NCBI GenBank assembly: GCA_964618175.1
Contig: CAZTZX010000006.1
Coordinates: 1-47,274 of the forward strand
Length of the DNA: 47,274 nucleotides
DNA from: DTU018 sp964618175
GTDB lineage: Bacteria; Bacillota; Syntrophomonadia; Syntrophomonadales; Syntrophomonadaceae
Reading direction: 5' to 3'
Shown here: positions 26,137 through 33,772 of the stretch, piece after piece
Layout of the letters: each line of letters opens with the position of its first letter
Position numbering within the stretch: the stretch's first letter is position 1
The notes under the pieces: model-generated
The model's database searches: none
The model's input: the letters and a program-made list of their open reading frames with translations, nothing else
Told to the model about the DNA's origin: nothing
Made by a program: the position numbers and the translations under genes

Positions 26137-26673
26137 TTAGTGAGTATAAGGGCATTCCATTAAGGTTAAGGATTGAATTAACCAGTCGTCGGGGTATTCA
26201 CCAACTGTGACCTGGAAATGATAGCAGTCACCAGAGCGGTAACATTCCCGATAATCTCTTTGAAATACCACCGCTCCATCATCCAAGACTCGGTAATAAA
26301 GATCGTTGAAATCGGCAGCGGCCAGAAGGGGAAATCCCTCACCGGGAATTAGCTGAAGGCGTTCATATTCAGAATTCCAGCGAGTGAGATACAAGAGCAG
26401 ATTGTTACTGAAAGAACAGGTGAAACCCTGTTGTAGATAAGACTGAGCCTGTCCTACGCTATGACCATTAACCGGAAAAAGCAGATCATCGATCTGGTCA
26501 CGTTCACTTAAGAAAGACTCATAAACGGCCAGGGACTGGAGCAGGGCGGCAAAAACGGGATATTGCTCTTCAGTAACCGGTTCCAGAGGCATAAGTTCAG
26601 GACAGGCCCCGGCAGGCTGAACTAATAGCAAAATCATCAGCATAGAAACCAGCAGGTGTTTACCAGCGGACAA
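26137..26673 (-). CDS. Secreted protein of unknown function
   Basis: 178 residues when started at the TTG at 26673, which has AAGGAG 8 bases upstream; the GTG at 26682 overlaps that SD. Signal peptide: basic GKH, hydrophobic LLVSMLMILLLV, then QPAGAC, where Cys could mark a lipobox (A-G-A-C is a poor match) or an ordinary cleavage site. The mature part has four further Cys (FTCSF, ECY, DCYHF, ECPY) and a DUF4829- or NTF2-like look (YRVLDDGAVVFQRDYRECY) that I cannot confirm. It precedes the membrane PH-like gene. Confidence 0.65.
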   Translation of the reverse strand: MSAGKHLLVSMLMILLLVQPAGACPELMPLEPVTEEQYPVFAALLQSLAVYESFLSERDQIDDLLFPVNGHSVGQAQSYLQQGFTCSFSNNLLLYLTRWNSEYERLQLIPGEGFPLLAAADFNDLYYRVLDDGAVVFQRDYRECYRSGDCYHFQVTVGEYPDDWLIQSLTLMECPYTH

Positions 26674-26839
26674 AAAAATCACTCCTTATTTATAGAGTGA
26701 CTACTATTATAGACGTACTGGGAAAAATTTCCTGCTGAAATAACTGCTCTGGGCTCGACACTTTGGCCCTCAATACAGTTAACTCTCTACCATATCTACA
26801 AAAAAAGGGAAAAGACTTAAGGTGGGGATGCGAGGAAGG

Positions 26840-26934
26840 ATGCAAGAGGGGACGGTTCTTTCTGTCATTTCATGATAACTGTTGTTATTATTTATTGCTT
26901 TTGAAATGACAGAAAGAACCGTCCCCTCTTGCAT
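26840..26934. repeat. Perfect 33-bp inverted repeat with 29-bp loop (GGGGACGGT family)
   Basis: Left arm 26840-26872 and right arm 26902-26934 are exact reverse complements over 33 bases. The arms run from GCAAGAGGGGACGGTTC outward-in to CTTTCTGTCATTTCA. The loop is AT-rich. A 12-base direct repeat ATATCTACAAAA occurs on both sides (26792-26803, 26938-26949). It lies downstream of degV and upstream of the secreted-protein gene, both on the minus strand. Confidence 0.9.
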
Positions 26935-26973
26935 ACAATATCTACAAAATGGCCTGAGCCCCGCTATGCATTA

Positions 26974-27819
26974 TTATTGTTCGACCACGCAGACTCCCAA
27001 TAAACCAGGGCCGGTATGTACTCCTAGTGCGGGGCTAATGTCAGAGGCAATTAGTTCCTTTATATTAGGAAGCTGTTGGAGCCTTTCCAGGAGCCGCTGA
27101 AACTCATCGCGAGCGCCTCCGTGCATTACCGCTAGTTTGATGGGGCCTTGCTGTACAGCGTTCTCAACGATTTCGGCCAGTTTATCGATCGACTTTTGCC
27201 GGCCGCGAGCTTTACAGAAAGTGAAATACTTACCTTCTGGATTGACCGAAATAATCGGTTTGAGATGCAAAAACTGGCCCAACATCGCAGCGACCGCTCC
27301 AATACGACCGCCCCTGCGCAAATACTCCAGGGTTTCCAGAACATAATAAATGTTGACTCGGGACTGCAACTGCTGAAGATTTTCGTTAATGGTTTGAAAG
27401 TTCAGACCAGCAGCTATGTCGCGGGCCGCCTCCAATGCCATCCAACCGGTAGCAATAGACAGAGTGCGAGTGTCAACAACTTTTATAACCATATCCTCAA
27501 AATCTTTGGCTACCATCCGCACCGCCTCATAGGTACCAGATAGACCACTAGAGAGGTGTACGGCCAGCACATGGGTAAACCCTTGGTCGCGTATCTCTTC
27601 AAGTACGGAAGTTATTTCAAGAGGAGTTGGCATAGAAGTAGTCGGTATTTCATCTGGCATACGATCGTAGACTTCCTGCGGCTGAATGTTCACCCGGTCT
27701 TGATAAATATTGTCAGGATAGATTACTGATAAAGGTAACACTTTAATGCAAAACTGTTCAATAAGCTCTTTCGGTAAGTCACAGGCACTGTCAGTCAGCA
27801 GGGCTATTTTCTCACCCAA
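26974..27819 (-). CDS. DegV family (fatty-acid-binding) protein
   Basis: 281 residues, family length. The DegV fold is seen in ALLTDSACDLP at the start, PTTSMPTPLEI, HLSSGLSGTYEAV (lipid carboxylate-binding loop), DTRTLSIATGWMALEAA and the ending IGPG-like HTGPGLLGVCVVEQ. DegV/FakB proteins hand a bound fatty acid to FakA kinase; no fakA is in the window. The TTG start has AAGGAGG 7 bases upstream. Monocistronic, divergent from ylxM. Confidence 0.92.
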   Translation of the reverse strand: MGEKIALLTDSACDLPKELIEQFCIKVLPLSVIYPDNIYQDRVNIQPQEVYDRMPDEIPTTSMPTPLEITSVLEEIRDQGFTHVLAVHLSSGLSGTYEAVRMVAKDFEDMVIKVVDTRTLSIATGWMALEAARDIAAGLNFQTINENLQQLQSRVNIYYVLETLEYLRRGGRIGAVAAMLGQFLHLKPIISVNPEGKYFTFCKARGRQKSIDKLAEIVENAVQQGPIKLAVMHGGARDEFQRLLERLQQLPNIKELIASDISPALGVHTGPGLLGVCVVEQ

Positions 27820-27925
27820 AGTTTAACCTCCTTATACCACAACATGGTTCAAATTGCGCTCTACTATATAGTATCCCCATTGGGAACCTGTTTTCAACCG
27901 AAATAAGGAAAATTTTGCATCCACC

Positions 27926-27955
27926 TTGACATAAGACCATACTATTAGCTAGAAT
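27926..27955 (+). promoter_or_regulatory. Promoter of the ylxM-ffh operon
   Basis: TTGACA (27926-27931), an 18-base spacer and TAGAAT (27950-27955), 44 bases before the ylxM ATG. Confidence 0.7.
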
Positions 27956-27998
27956 CAACAAGTAAAGTAATTTACCTTGTCACCTTGGAGGCTGGACT

Positions 27999-28340
27999 AT
28001 GCTTGACAAGCTCGAACAGATCATTCTGCTGAAGGACTTTTATGGTCCCCTTTTGACTTTGCGGCAGCAGGAAGTCCTGCATCTTCATTATGAGCAGGAT
28101 TGGTCTTTGTCAGAAATAGCCGGCCAATATAGCATAAGCCGTCAAGCAGTACATGACCTGATCAAAAGATCGGAGCGTTCACTGCTAGAATATGAGGAAC
28201 GTTTGCACCTGGTTAAACGATTTCAAGACACTCAGGCGCAAATTGAAGAAGTATCTAGATTGTTAAATGGTACGCAGACAGACCGGGACACTATCAGCAG
28301 AGCGGTGGAAATACTGCGGCGGATAAGTGACTCCATTTAA
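27999..28340 (+). CDS. ylxM: YlxM-type HTH protein (UPF0122)
   Basis: 113 residues. A sigma-70 region 4-like helix-turn-helix (LTLRQQEVLHLHYEQDWSLSEIAGQYSISRQAVHDLIKRSERSL) is followed by a coiled tail. It is almost always encoded with ffh, and in Streptococcus the homologue modulates SRP assembly. ffh begins 16 bases later. ATG after TTGGAGG. Confidence 0.9.
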   Translation: MLDKLEQIILLKDFYGPLLTLRQQEVLHLHYEQDWSLSEIAGQYSISRQAVHDLIKRSERSLLEYEERLHLVKRFQDTQAQIEEVSRLLNGTQTDRDTISRAVEILRRISDSI

Positions 28341-28356
28341 GTAAAGGAGAGGTACG

Positions 28357-29700
28357 GTGGCATTTGAAGGCTTATCAGATAGGCTACAGGATATCTTTCG
28401 CAAACTGCGCGGCAAAGGGAAAATCACCGAAGAAGATGTAAAAGTAGCCATGCGCGAAGTGCGCCTGGCCCTTTTAGAAGCAGATGTAAACTTTAAGGTT
28501 GTCAAAGATTTTGTAGCCCGGGTCAAAGACCGTGCCATTGGGCAGGAAGTGCTGGAAAGCCTTACCCCAGGTCAGCAGATCGTCAAAATAGTCCATGATG
28601 AAATGACGCAATTAATGGGGGGCTCTGAAAGCAAACTCAATCTTTCCTCTAAGCCCCCTACAGTTATAATGGCAGTGGGCTTACAGGGTGCCGGGAAAAC
28701 AACTACCGTGGCCAAACTGGCCAAAACCTTGATAAAACAAGGCCGCAGACCACTTCTGGTGGCCTGTGATATCTATCGCCCAGCCGCTATTAAACAGCTG
28801 CAGGTCTTAGGAGAGCAGACTAGCACACCGGTTTTTTCTATGGGGCAGCAGAACCCGATCAATATTGCCCAAGCTTCCATGGAACACGCCCGCAGCAACA
28901 ATCGCGATATAGTAATACTTGATACCGCCGGCCGCCTGCATATCAATGAAGAACTAATGGATGAGTTAGCGGGCATCAAAGAACAGGTTAAGCCTGATGA
29001 GATCCTGCTGATAGTCGATGCCATGACCGGGCAGGATGCGGTTACGGTGGCCGAGAGCTTTCATGAGCAGTTGGGCTTGACGGGCGTGGTGTTGACCAAG
29101 TTAGATGGAGACACCCGCGGCGGAGCGGCTCTTTCGGTAAAAGCTGTGACCGGTTGCCCCATTAAGTTTGTGGGTATGGGTGAGAAGCTGGACGCCTTGG
29201 AGCCTTTTTATCCTGATCGAATGGCCTCAAGAATTTTGGGGATGGGAGATATTCTTAGTCTGGTGGAGAAGGCTCAGGCTAATTTCGACGAGGAAAAAGC
29301 CCGGGAAATGGAACGCAAAATCCGCAAACAGGAGTTTACCCTGGAGGATTTTATGGAGCAGATGCAGCAAATGCGTTCCATGGGCCCTCTAGAAGACCTC
29401 TTGGGGATGATCCCCGGCATGAATAAGCAAATGAAAGATATCCAGGGTCAGGTGGACGAAAAGGAAATCGACCGACTGGAGGCTATTATTCAATCCATGA
29501 CCCCCGCGGAGCGTCGTGACCCCAGTATTATTAGCGGTAGTCGCAAGAAAAGAATAGCCCGGGGAAGTGGAGCCCGAGTGCAGGAGGTCAACCGCCTCTT
29601 GAAACAATTTGAAGAATCCCGCAAGCTGATGAAACAGTTTGCTGATATGGGAGCCAAGAAAGGTCGGCGCGGCATGCCGCCCATCAAATTCCCGTTCTAA
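28357..29700 (+). CDS. ffh: Signal recognition particle GTPase Ffh
   Basis: 447 residues. N domain (1-85), G domain with G1 GLQGAGKTTTVAKLA, G3 DTAGRLHI and G4 TKLDGD, then a methionine-rich M domain (EDFMEQMQQMRSMGPLEDLLGMIPG, then SGSRKKRIARGSGARVQEVNRLLKQF) that binds 4.5S RNA and signal peptides. Cotranslational membrane targeting. GTG start after GGAGAGG. Confidence 0.97.
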   Translation: MAFEGLSDRLQDIFRKLRGKGKITEEDVKVAMREVRLALLEADVNFKVVKDFVARVKDRAIGQEVLESLTPGQQIVKIVHDEMTQLMGGSESKLNLSSKPPTVIMAVGLQGAGKTTTVAKLAKTLIKQGRRPLLVACDIYRPAAIKQLQVLGEQTSTPVFSMGQQNPINIAQASMEHARSNNRDIVILDTAGRLHINEELMDELAGIKEQVKPDEILLIVDAMTGQDAVTVAESFHEQLGLTGVVLTKLDGDTRGGAALSVKAVTGCPIKFVGMGEKLDALEPFYPDRMASRILGMGDILSLVEKAQANFDEEKAREMERKIRKQEFTLEDFMEQMQQMRSMGPLEDLLGMIPGMNKQMKDIQGQVDEKEIDRLEAIIQSMTPAERRDPSIISGSRKKRIARGSGARVQEVNRLLKQFEESRKLMKQFADMGAKKGRRGMPPIKFPF

Positions 29701-29790
29701 ATTTTGGGAGTCCTAGAATACTTCAATAACTGAGGCATTCTGACTATATAAATCTATTCTACCAGGATAAGTTATCGAGGAGGTGAACCC

Positions 29791-30057
29791 ATGGCAACCA
29801 AAATCAGATTAAGAAGAATGGGCGCTAAGAAGAGAGCCTTTTACCGCATTGTTGTAGCGGATGCCCGTTCTCCCCGGGATGGAAAGTTTATTGAAGAAAT
29901 CGGCTATTATGACCCCACTACCAACCCGGCGACCGTTAAAATCGACGAGGAAAAAGCTTTAAAATGGCTTACAGATGGAGCCAAGCCCTCGGATACGGTT
30001 AAGTCTATACTGCAAAAACAAGGTGTTATTGCTAAATTTGCCGAAAGCCGCAAGTAG
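29791..30057 (+). CDS. rpsP: 30S ribosomal protein S16
   Basis: 88 residues, standard length, starting MATKIRLRRMGAKKRAFYRIVVADARSPRDGKFIEEIGYYDP when read in parts. The ATG follows GAGGAGGTGAAC. A 90-base gap separates it from ffh; it contains an imperfect inverted repeat (AGTCCTAGAAT/ATTCTGACT) without a T-run, which I do not call. Confidence 0.97.
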   Translation: MATKIRLRRMGAKKRAFYRIVVADARSPRDGKFIEEIGYYDPTTNPATVKIDEEKALKWLTDGAKPSDTVKSILQKQGVIAKFAESRK

Positions 30058-30078
30058 TTAGAATAGGGGGTGATATAT

Positions 30079-30309
30079 TTGAAGGAACTGGTTGAATTCA
30101 TCGCCAGATCCCTGGTAGACAACCCCGATGATGTTCAGGTCGCAGAAGTCGAAGCGGAAGGCTCTGTCATCATCGAACTGCGGGTGGCTCCCGACGATAT
30201 GGGGAAAGTCATCGGCAAACAAGGGAAGATTGCCAAGTCTATTCGTACCCTTACCAAAGCGGCTGCTGCTAAGGAAGGAAAACGGGTGGGCGTAGAGATT
30301 ATGCGCTGA
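30079..30309 (+). CDS. khpA: KH-domain RNA-binding protein KhpA
   Basis: 76 residues from the TTG at 30079 (MKELVEFIARSLVDNP, the usual N-terminus); the GTG at 30070 lies inside the SD AGGGGGTG. The KH signature is VIGKQGKIAKSIRTL. It binds small and messenger RNAs with KhpB and is linked to cell elongation in Gram-positives. The position between rpsP and rimM is conserved (Bacillus ylqC). Confidence 0.93.
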   Translation: MKELVEFIARSLVDNPDDVQVAEVEAEGSVIIELRVAPDDMGKVIGKQGKIAKSIRTLTKAAAAKEGKRVGVEIMR

Positions 30310-30326
30310 TGAAATGAGGGGTTTGC

Positions 30327-30848
30327 TTGGATCCTAATGATCTGGTCACTATAGGGAGAATAGCTGGAACTCACGGCTACAAGGGAACGGTCAAGGTCGT
30401 TCCTTTAACCGATTTTCCGGAGCGCTTCCAGAGCCTCCAGCAGGTTTATCTTAACCATGCGGGAGTGGTTCGGCCAGTGGTAGTAGAATCCGCTGTACCC
30501 CAAAATAAGATGGTTCTTGTGACCTTACGTGGGCTGGAATCTAAAGAAGATGCTCTTACCTTTCGTGGTGCGCTGCTCATGGTGGAAGAAAAGGATGTTT
30601 ATCCACTGCCGGATGGTGTATATTATCACTTCCAGTTGGTAGGTTTGCAGGTCATTGATTCCCAACACGGTGAGCTTGGTAAATTGGCCGAGGTTATGGA
30701 AACAGGAGCCAACGATGTTTATTTGGTTCGATCCCCCGAATATGGGGAGATCCTTATTCCGGCTATCGGCGAGGTAATTCAAAGTGTTGATCTGGAGCAA
30801 GGTGTCATGAAGGTCACTCTGCTGCCTGGTTTACTTGATCGTGAATAA
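30327..30848 (+). CDS. rimM: 16S rRNA processing protein RimM
   Basis: 173 residues. The N-terminal RimM barrel (TIGRIAGTHGYKGTVKVVPLTDFPERF) is followed by a PRC barrel (YYHFQLVGLQVIDSQHGELGKL, then PEYGEILIPAIGEVI). It binds S19 in 30S head maturation. TTG start after GAGGGGT. Confidence 0.94.
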   Translation: MDPNDLVTIGRIAGTHGYKGTVKVVPLTDFPERFQSLQQVYLNHAGVVRPVVVESAVPQNKMVLVTLRGLESKEDALTFRGALLMVEEKDVYPLPDGVYYHFQLVGLQVIDSQHGELGKLAEVMETGANDVYLVRSPEYGEILIPAIGEVIQSVDLEQGVMKVTLLPGLLDRE

Positions 30849-30889
30849 CCTGGTTGGCTGTAGCAGTACTACTGATCTGGGTGAATAAC

Positions 30890-31618
30890 ATGATTATTGA
30901 TATCTTAACTTTGTTTCCGGAGATGTTTGTTTCTCCGCTAACGGAGAGCATACTAAAGCGTGCTCAGGAACAGGAACGGGTCAGTATCCGTACTGTTAAC
31001 ATCCGAGACTATGCGCCTGGTAAACACCATCAGGTGGATGATTATCCTTATGGCGGTGGGGCGGGTATGGTCATGAAAGCCGATGTGATGGGAGAAGCTG
31101 TACAGGGCGTAAAAACCCCGGATTCCTGGGTGATCATGATGTCACCGCAAGGTAAGCCTCTGCAGCAGGAGCGGGTGTTTGAACTGGCGCAGCTTCAACA
31201 TCTGGTAATTATATGCGGACACTATGAAGGCTTTGATGCCCGTATTATGGATGAGGTAGATGAGGAAATATCCATTGGGGATTTTATTCTTACCGGAGGA
31301 GAGCTTCCGGCGATGGTTTTGATCGATGCGGTGGTAAGGCTGTTGCCCGGGGTGCTGGATGAACAGTCACCTCTGGAAGAGAGTTTCAGCAACCGCTTGT
31401 TGGAATATCCTCAATACACCCGTCCTGTGGAATATCAGGATAAAAGAGTGCCGGATATACTATTATCAGGCCACCATGAGAAGATCCGTTTGTGGAGAAA
31501 AAAGCAGAGCCTGCTCACTACTTTGCTGAAAAGGCCCGATTTGCTGTTAAATAGGGAGTATGACCAGGAAGAACAAATCTTACTGGAAGAAATCATTTTC
31601 AAGGGAGACTTGACTTAA
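30890..31618 (+). CDS. trmD: tRNA (guanine-37-N1) methyltransferase TrmD
   Basis: 242 residues from the ATG at 30890 (MIIDILTLFPEMF, the family start). SPOUT-fold motifs: DDYPYGGGAGMVMKAD, ICGHYEGFDARI and GDFILTGGELPAMVLIDAVVRLLPGVL. Methylates G37 to prevent frameshifting. The SD is weak (GGGTGA). The next gene's GTG starts directly at the stop. Confidence 0.95.
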   Translation: MIIDILTLFPEMFVSPLTESILKRAQEQERVSIRTVNIRDYAPGKHHQVDDYPYGGGAGMVMKADVMGEAVQGVKTPDSWVIMMSPQGKPLQQERVFELAQLQHLVIICGHYEGFDARIMDEVDEEISIGDFILTGGELPAMVLIDAVVRLLPGVLDEQSPLEESFSNRLLEYPQYTRPVEYQDKRVPDILLSGHHEKIRLWRKKQSLLTTLLKRPDLLLNREYDQEEQILLEEIIFKGDLT

Positions 31619-32218
31619 GTGAAACGATCCCGCCTATATATTGCTCTGTTGCATTATCCCATGTACAACAAGCGCCTGGATGTGATCACGACCTCAGTCA
31701 CCAACCTTGATCTGCATGATATCGCCCGTACTGCCCGAACCTATGATGTGGATGGCTTTTTTGTGGTGCATCCGTCCGAGAATCAACACAACCTGATTCG
31801 TGAGATAACTAGCTTTTGGCAAGAGGGCTTCGGAGGAAGTTACAATCCAGATCGTAAAGAGGCTTTTGACTTGCTTAAACTGGTGTACACCCTGGAAGAG
31901 GCTGTTGAGACGATCACCTTGGAAAGCAAGCTACCAGTAACCATGGTGGCGACTGATGCCAGGATACAACCTAACACCATCAGCTTCAGGCAGCTTAAAC
32001 AGGATATCCAGGAAGAAGAAAAAGCCTATTTGCTATTGTTTGGTACCGGATGGGGAATGCATAAAGACTTGCTTACAGCTTGCCAATGCAGTCTGGAACC
32101 CATCGAAGCATCTCGCAGCTATAATCATTTATCAGTACGTAGTGCGGTCGCCATCATATTGGATCGCTTGGTGGGAGAAAACTGGTATCAACCTACGGAT
32201 TTTCTTGAGAAGCCTTGA
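31619..32218 (+). CDS. SPOUT-like RNA methyltransferase (COG4752 type)
   Basis: 199 residues starting at the GTG right after the trmD stop. Typical segments are LYIALLHYPMYNKRLDVITTSVTNLDLHDIARTARTYDV in parts, FFVVHP, and LLLFGTGWGMHKDLLTACQ near the SAM site. Known from the Methyltrn_RNA_4 family (COG4752), predicted to modify tRNA or rRNA; the target is not known. Its place between trmD and rplS is common in Clostridia. Confidence 0.85.
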   Translation: MKRSRLYIALLHYPMYNKRLDVITTSVTNLDLHDIARTARTYDVDGFFVVHPSENQHNLIREITSFWQEGFGGSYNPDRKEAFDLLKLVYTLEEAVETITLESKLPVTMVATDARIQPNTISFRQLKQDIQEEEKAYLLLFGTGWGMHKDLLTACQCSLEPIEASRSYNHLSVRSAVAIILDRLVGENWYQPTDFLEKP

Positions 32219-32234
32219 CTAGCTGTGCTATAAT
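32205..32234 (+). promoter_or_regulatory. Internal promoter for rplS
   Basis: TTGAGA (32205-32210), an 18-base spacer and TATAAT (32229-32234). It lies at the end of the methyltransferase gene and would give a leader of about 70 bases. Confidence 0.65.
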
Positions 32235-32240
32235 ACATTT

Positions 32241-32310
32241 GTTCTGTAACTAAGGTGGTCCGCTGCACACCTAAAGGTGTATGAACACCTCGTGGAAGGA
32301 GGTCGGAACG
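32241..32310 (+). promoter_or_regulatory. Candidate L19 autoregulatory leader
   Basis: The untranslated segment before rplS contains GGTGGTCCGCTGC, then ACACCT-AA-AGGTGT (32267-32280). AGGTGT (32275-32280) can instead pair with ACACCT at 32284-32289, giving two exclusive hairpins just before the SD. L19 leaders of this kind are known from Bacillus; my match is from memory. Confidence 0.5.
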
Positions 32311-32664
32311 TTGAACGATATTATCAGATCAATTGAAGAGGAACAGTATCGAAGTGATATTCCCAGATTTGGACCTGGGGACACAGTTAAAGTCCATGTA
32401 AAAGTAGTAGAAGGGACCCGGGAAAGAATTCAGATCTTCGAAGGAACCGTTATTAAGATTCGGGGTGCTGGACTGTCCCAGACTTTTACCGTACGCCGTA
32501 TAACTTACGGTGTAGCCGTGGAACGTACTTTCCCTATGCATACTCCTAAGATCGCCAAGATCGAGGTCACCCGCCGTGGTAAAGTGCGCCGGGCTCGCCT
32601 GTTCTACTTACGAGATCGAATTGGTAAGAAGGCACGCGTTAAGGAAAAGGGCCGCCGCTATTAG
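32311..32664 (+). CDS. rplS: 50S ribosomal protein L19
   Basis: 117 residues from the TTG at 32311 (SD AAGGAGG); reading from the ATG at 32281 would add ten residues made of leader and SD sequence. Signature FGPGDTVKVHVKVVEGTRERIQIFEGTVI and the C-terminal RRGKVRRARLFYLRDR are clear. L19 sits at the 30S-50S interface. A terminator follows. Confidence 0.96.
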   Translation: MNDIIRSIEEEQYRSDIPRFGPGDTVKVHVKVVEGTRERIQIFEGTVIKIRGAGLSQTFTVRRITYGVAVERTFPMHTPKIAKIEVTRRGKVRRARLFYLRDRIGKKARVKEKGRRY

Positions 32665-32681
32665 AAGAACATAAATAGAGG

Positions 32682-32711
32682 AGAGAATACCTGGAGGTAT
32701 TCTCTTTTTTT
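32682..32711 (+). terminator. Terminator after rplS
   Basis: Perfect 10-base stem AGAGAATACC/GGTATTCTCT with loop TGGA and seven T. It lies only 14 bases before rbgA, so rbgA probably depends on partial read-through or an unseen promoter. Confidence 0.9.
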
Positions 32712-32724
32712 ACAGGGGGATATT

Positions 32725-33570
32725 ATGACGATAAACTGGTATCCGGGCCATATGGTCAAAGCTCGGCGGGATATAGAAGAAAACCTAAAACTGGTCGATA
32801 TAGTTTTGATGCTGGTAGATGCCCGAGCCCCTCTGTCTTGCCGTAATCCTGATCTGGAGAATATAGCCCGACATAAGAAAATTGTGATGATATTAAATAA
32901 AAATGATCTGGCTGATCCCAACGCTACTCGCGGCTTCCTGAAACTTATGAATGAGCAAGGTTTGATCGCAGTGGCTGTGAATTCCATCAAGGGCCAGGGT
33001 ATACGGGAAGTATTGGAGGCCGTTCAAAAGGCTTTTGAAAGTCAGCGTCAGGATCTGCTACGCCGGGGGCGGCGTGTCAGGCCAGCTCGATTGATGGTGA
33101 CCGGAGTCCCCAATGTCGGAAAATCAACTTTTCTGAATAGCCTGGTGGGACAGAAAATGGCTCGTACCGGTCCCAGGCCTGGAGTGACGCGTGGTAAACA
33201 GTGGATCAGAGTGCGGGAGGACATGGAGTTAATGGATACTCCCGGACTGCTGTGGCCCAAAATCGAAAGCGAAGAACAGGGCTTGAAATTGGCTCTATTA
33301 AACATAATCGGAGAAAACGCTTATGAAGAGTATGAGGTGGCCCTATACTTGCTAAAGGTCTTACGCCAACAAGCCCCTAAGCTTTTTACCGGTTATTATA
33401 AATTAGCACAAACAGCCGAAGATGACGAACAACTATTAGCCGACATCTCTCTAAAAAGGGGTCATCTCGTAAAAGGCGGCCAGCCTGACCCGGAAAAAAC
33501 CGCCCGCCAGATGATTAGTGATTTTCGTGCCGGCAACCTGGGGCGGCTCACCCTGGACTTGATGCCGTAA
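32725..33570 (+). CDS. rbgA: Ribosome biogenesis GTPase RbgA (YlqF)
   Basis: 281 residues. Circularly permuted GTPase: G4 NKNDLADP precedes G1 GVPNVGKSTFLN and G3 DTPGLLWP, and the C-terminal ANTAR-like helical domain follows. Begins NWYPGHMVKARRDI, the family start. It drives late 50S maturation (L16 incorporation). The ATG follows CAGGGGG. In Bacillus rnhB is the next gene; here it is about 4.8 kb away. Confidence 0.96.
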   Translation: MTINWYPGHMVKARRDIEENLKLVDIVLMLVDARAPLSCRNPDLENIARHKKIVMILNKNDLADPNATRGFLKLMNEQGLIAVAVNSIKGQGIREVLEAVQKAFESQRQDLLRRGRRVRPARLMVTGVPNVGKSTFLNSLVGQKMARTGPRPGVTRGKQWIRVREDMELMDTPGLLWPKIESEEQGLKLALLNIIGENAYEEYEVALYLLKVLRQQAPKLFTGYYKLAQTAEDDEQLLADISLKRGHLVKGGQPDPEKTARQMISDFRAGNLGRLTLDLMP

Positions 33571-33582
33571 GAGCCCGATCAG

Positions 33583-33664
33583 GGGTCGGGTCTAGGAGTA
33601 TTTACTCGCTAAAGATTTTTTCCGAAAAAAAGCGAGTAAATTCTTCAAGACCCGACCCTTTTTT
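33583..33664 (+). terminator. Large three-tier hairpin with T-run after rbgA (terminator or palindromic element)
   Basis: Outer arms GGGTCGGGTCT/AGACCCGACCC (33583-33593, 33648-33658), inner arms ATTTACTCGCT/AGCGAGTAAAT (33600-33610, 33631-33641), innermost TTTTTT/AAAAAA around CCG, then six T. It can act as a terminator, but the size and tiering resemble a mobile palindrome. It marks the left border of the block between rbgA and rnhB. Confidence 0.8.
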
Positions 33665-33725
33665 GTTTTCTGTAGCAGGAATTATTAAAACAGCTCTAGA
33701 ATAAGCCTTTAGTATGAATAATAAA

Positions 33726-33748
33726 TTGTATAACTTAATGTTATACAA
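33726..33748 (+). promoter_or_regulatory. Operator-like 23-bp palindrome upstream of yedE
   Basis: TTGTATAAC-TTAAT-GTTATACAA, perfect 9-base arms, 24 bases before the yedE ATG. No T-run follows, so it is not a terminator. The centre-to-centre arm spacing suits a dimeric repressor overlapping the transcription start. Confidence 0.6.
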
Positions 33749-33772
33749 ACGCGGGGAGGTAATGGGATTAAG

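Noticed and set aside
32213..32234. TTGACT as -35 for the TATAAT before rplS
   Set aside because: Only 8 bases separate them. TTGAGA at 32205 with an 18-base spacer is the better -35.
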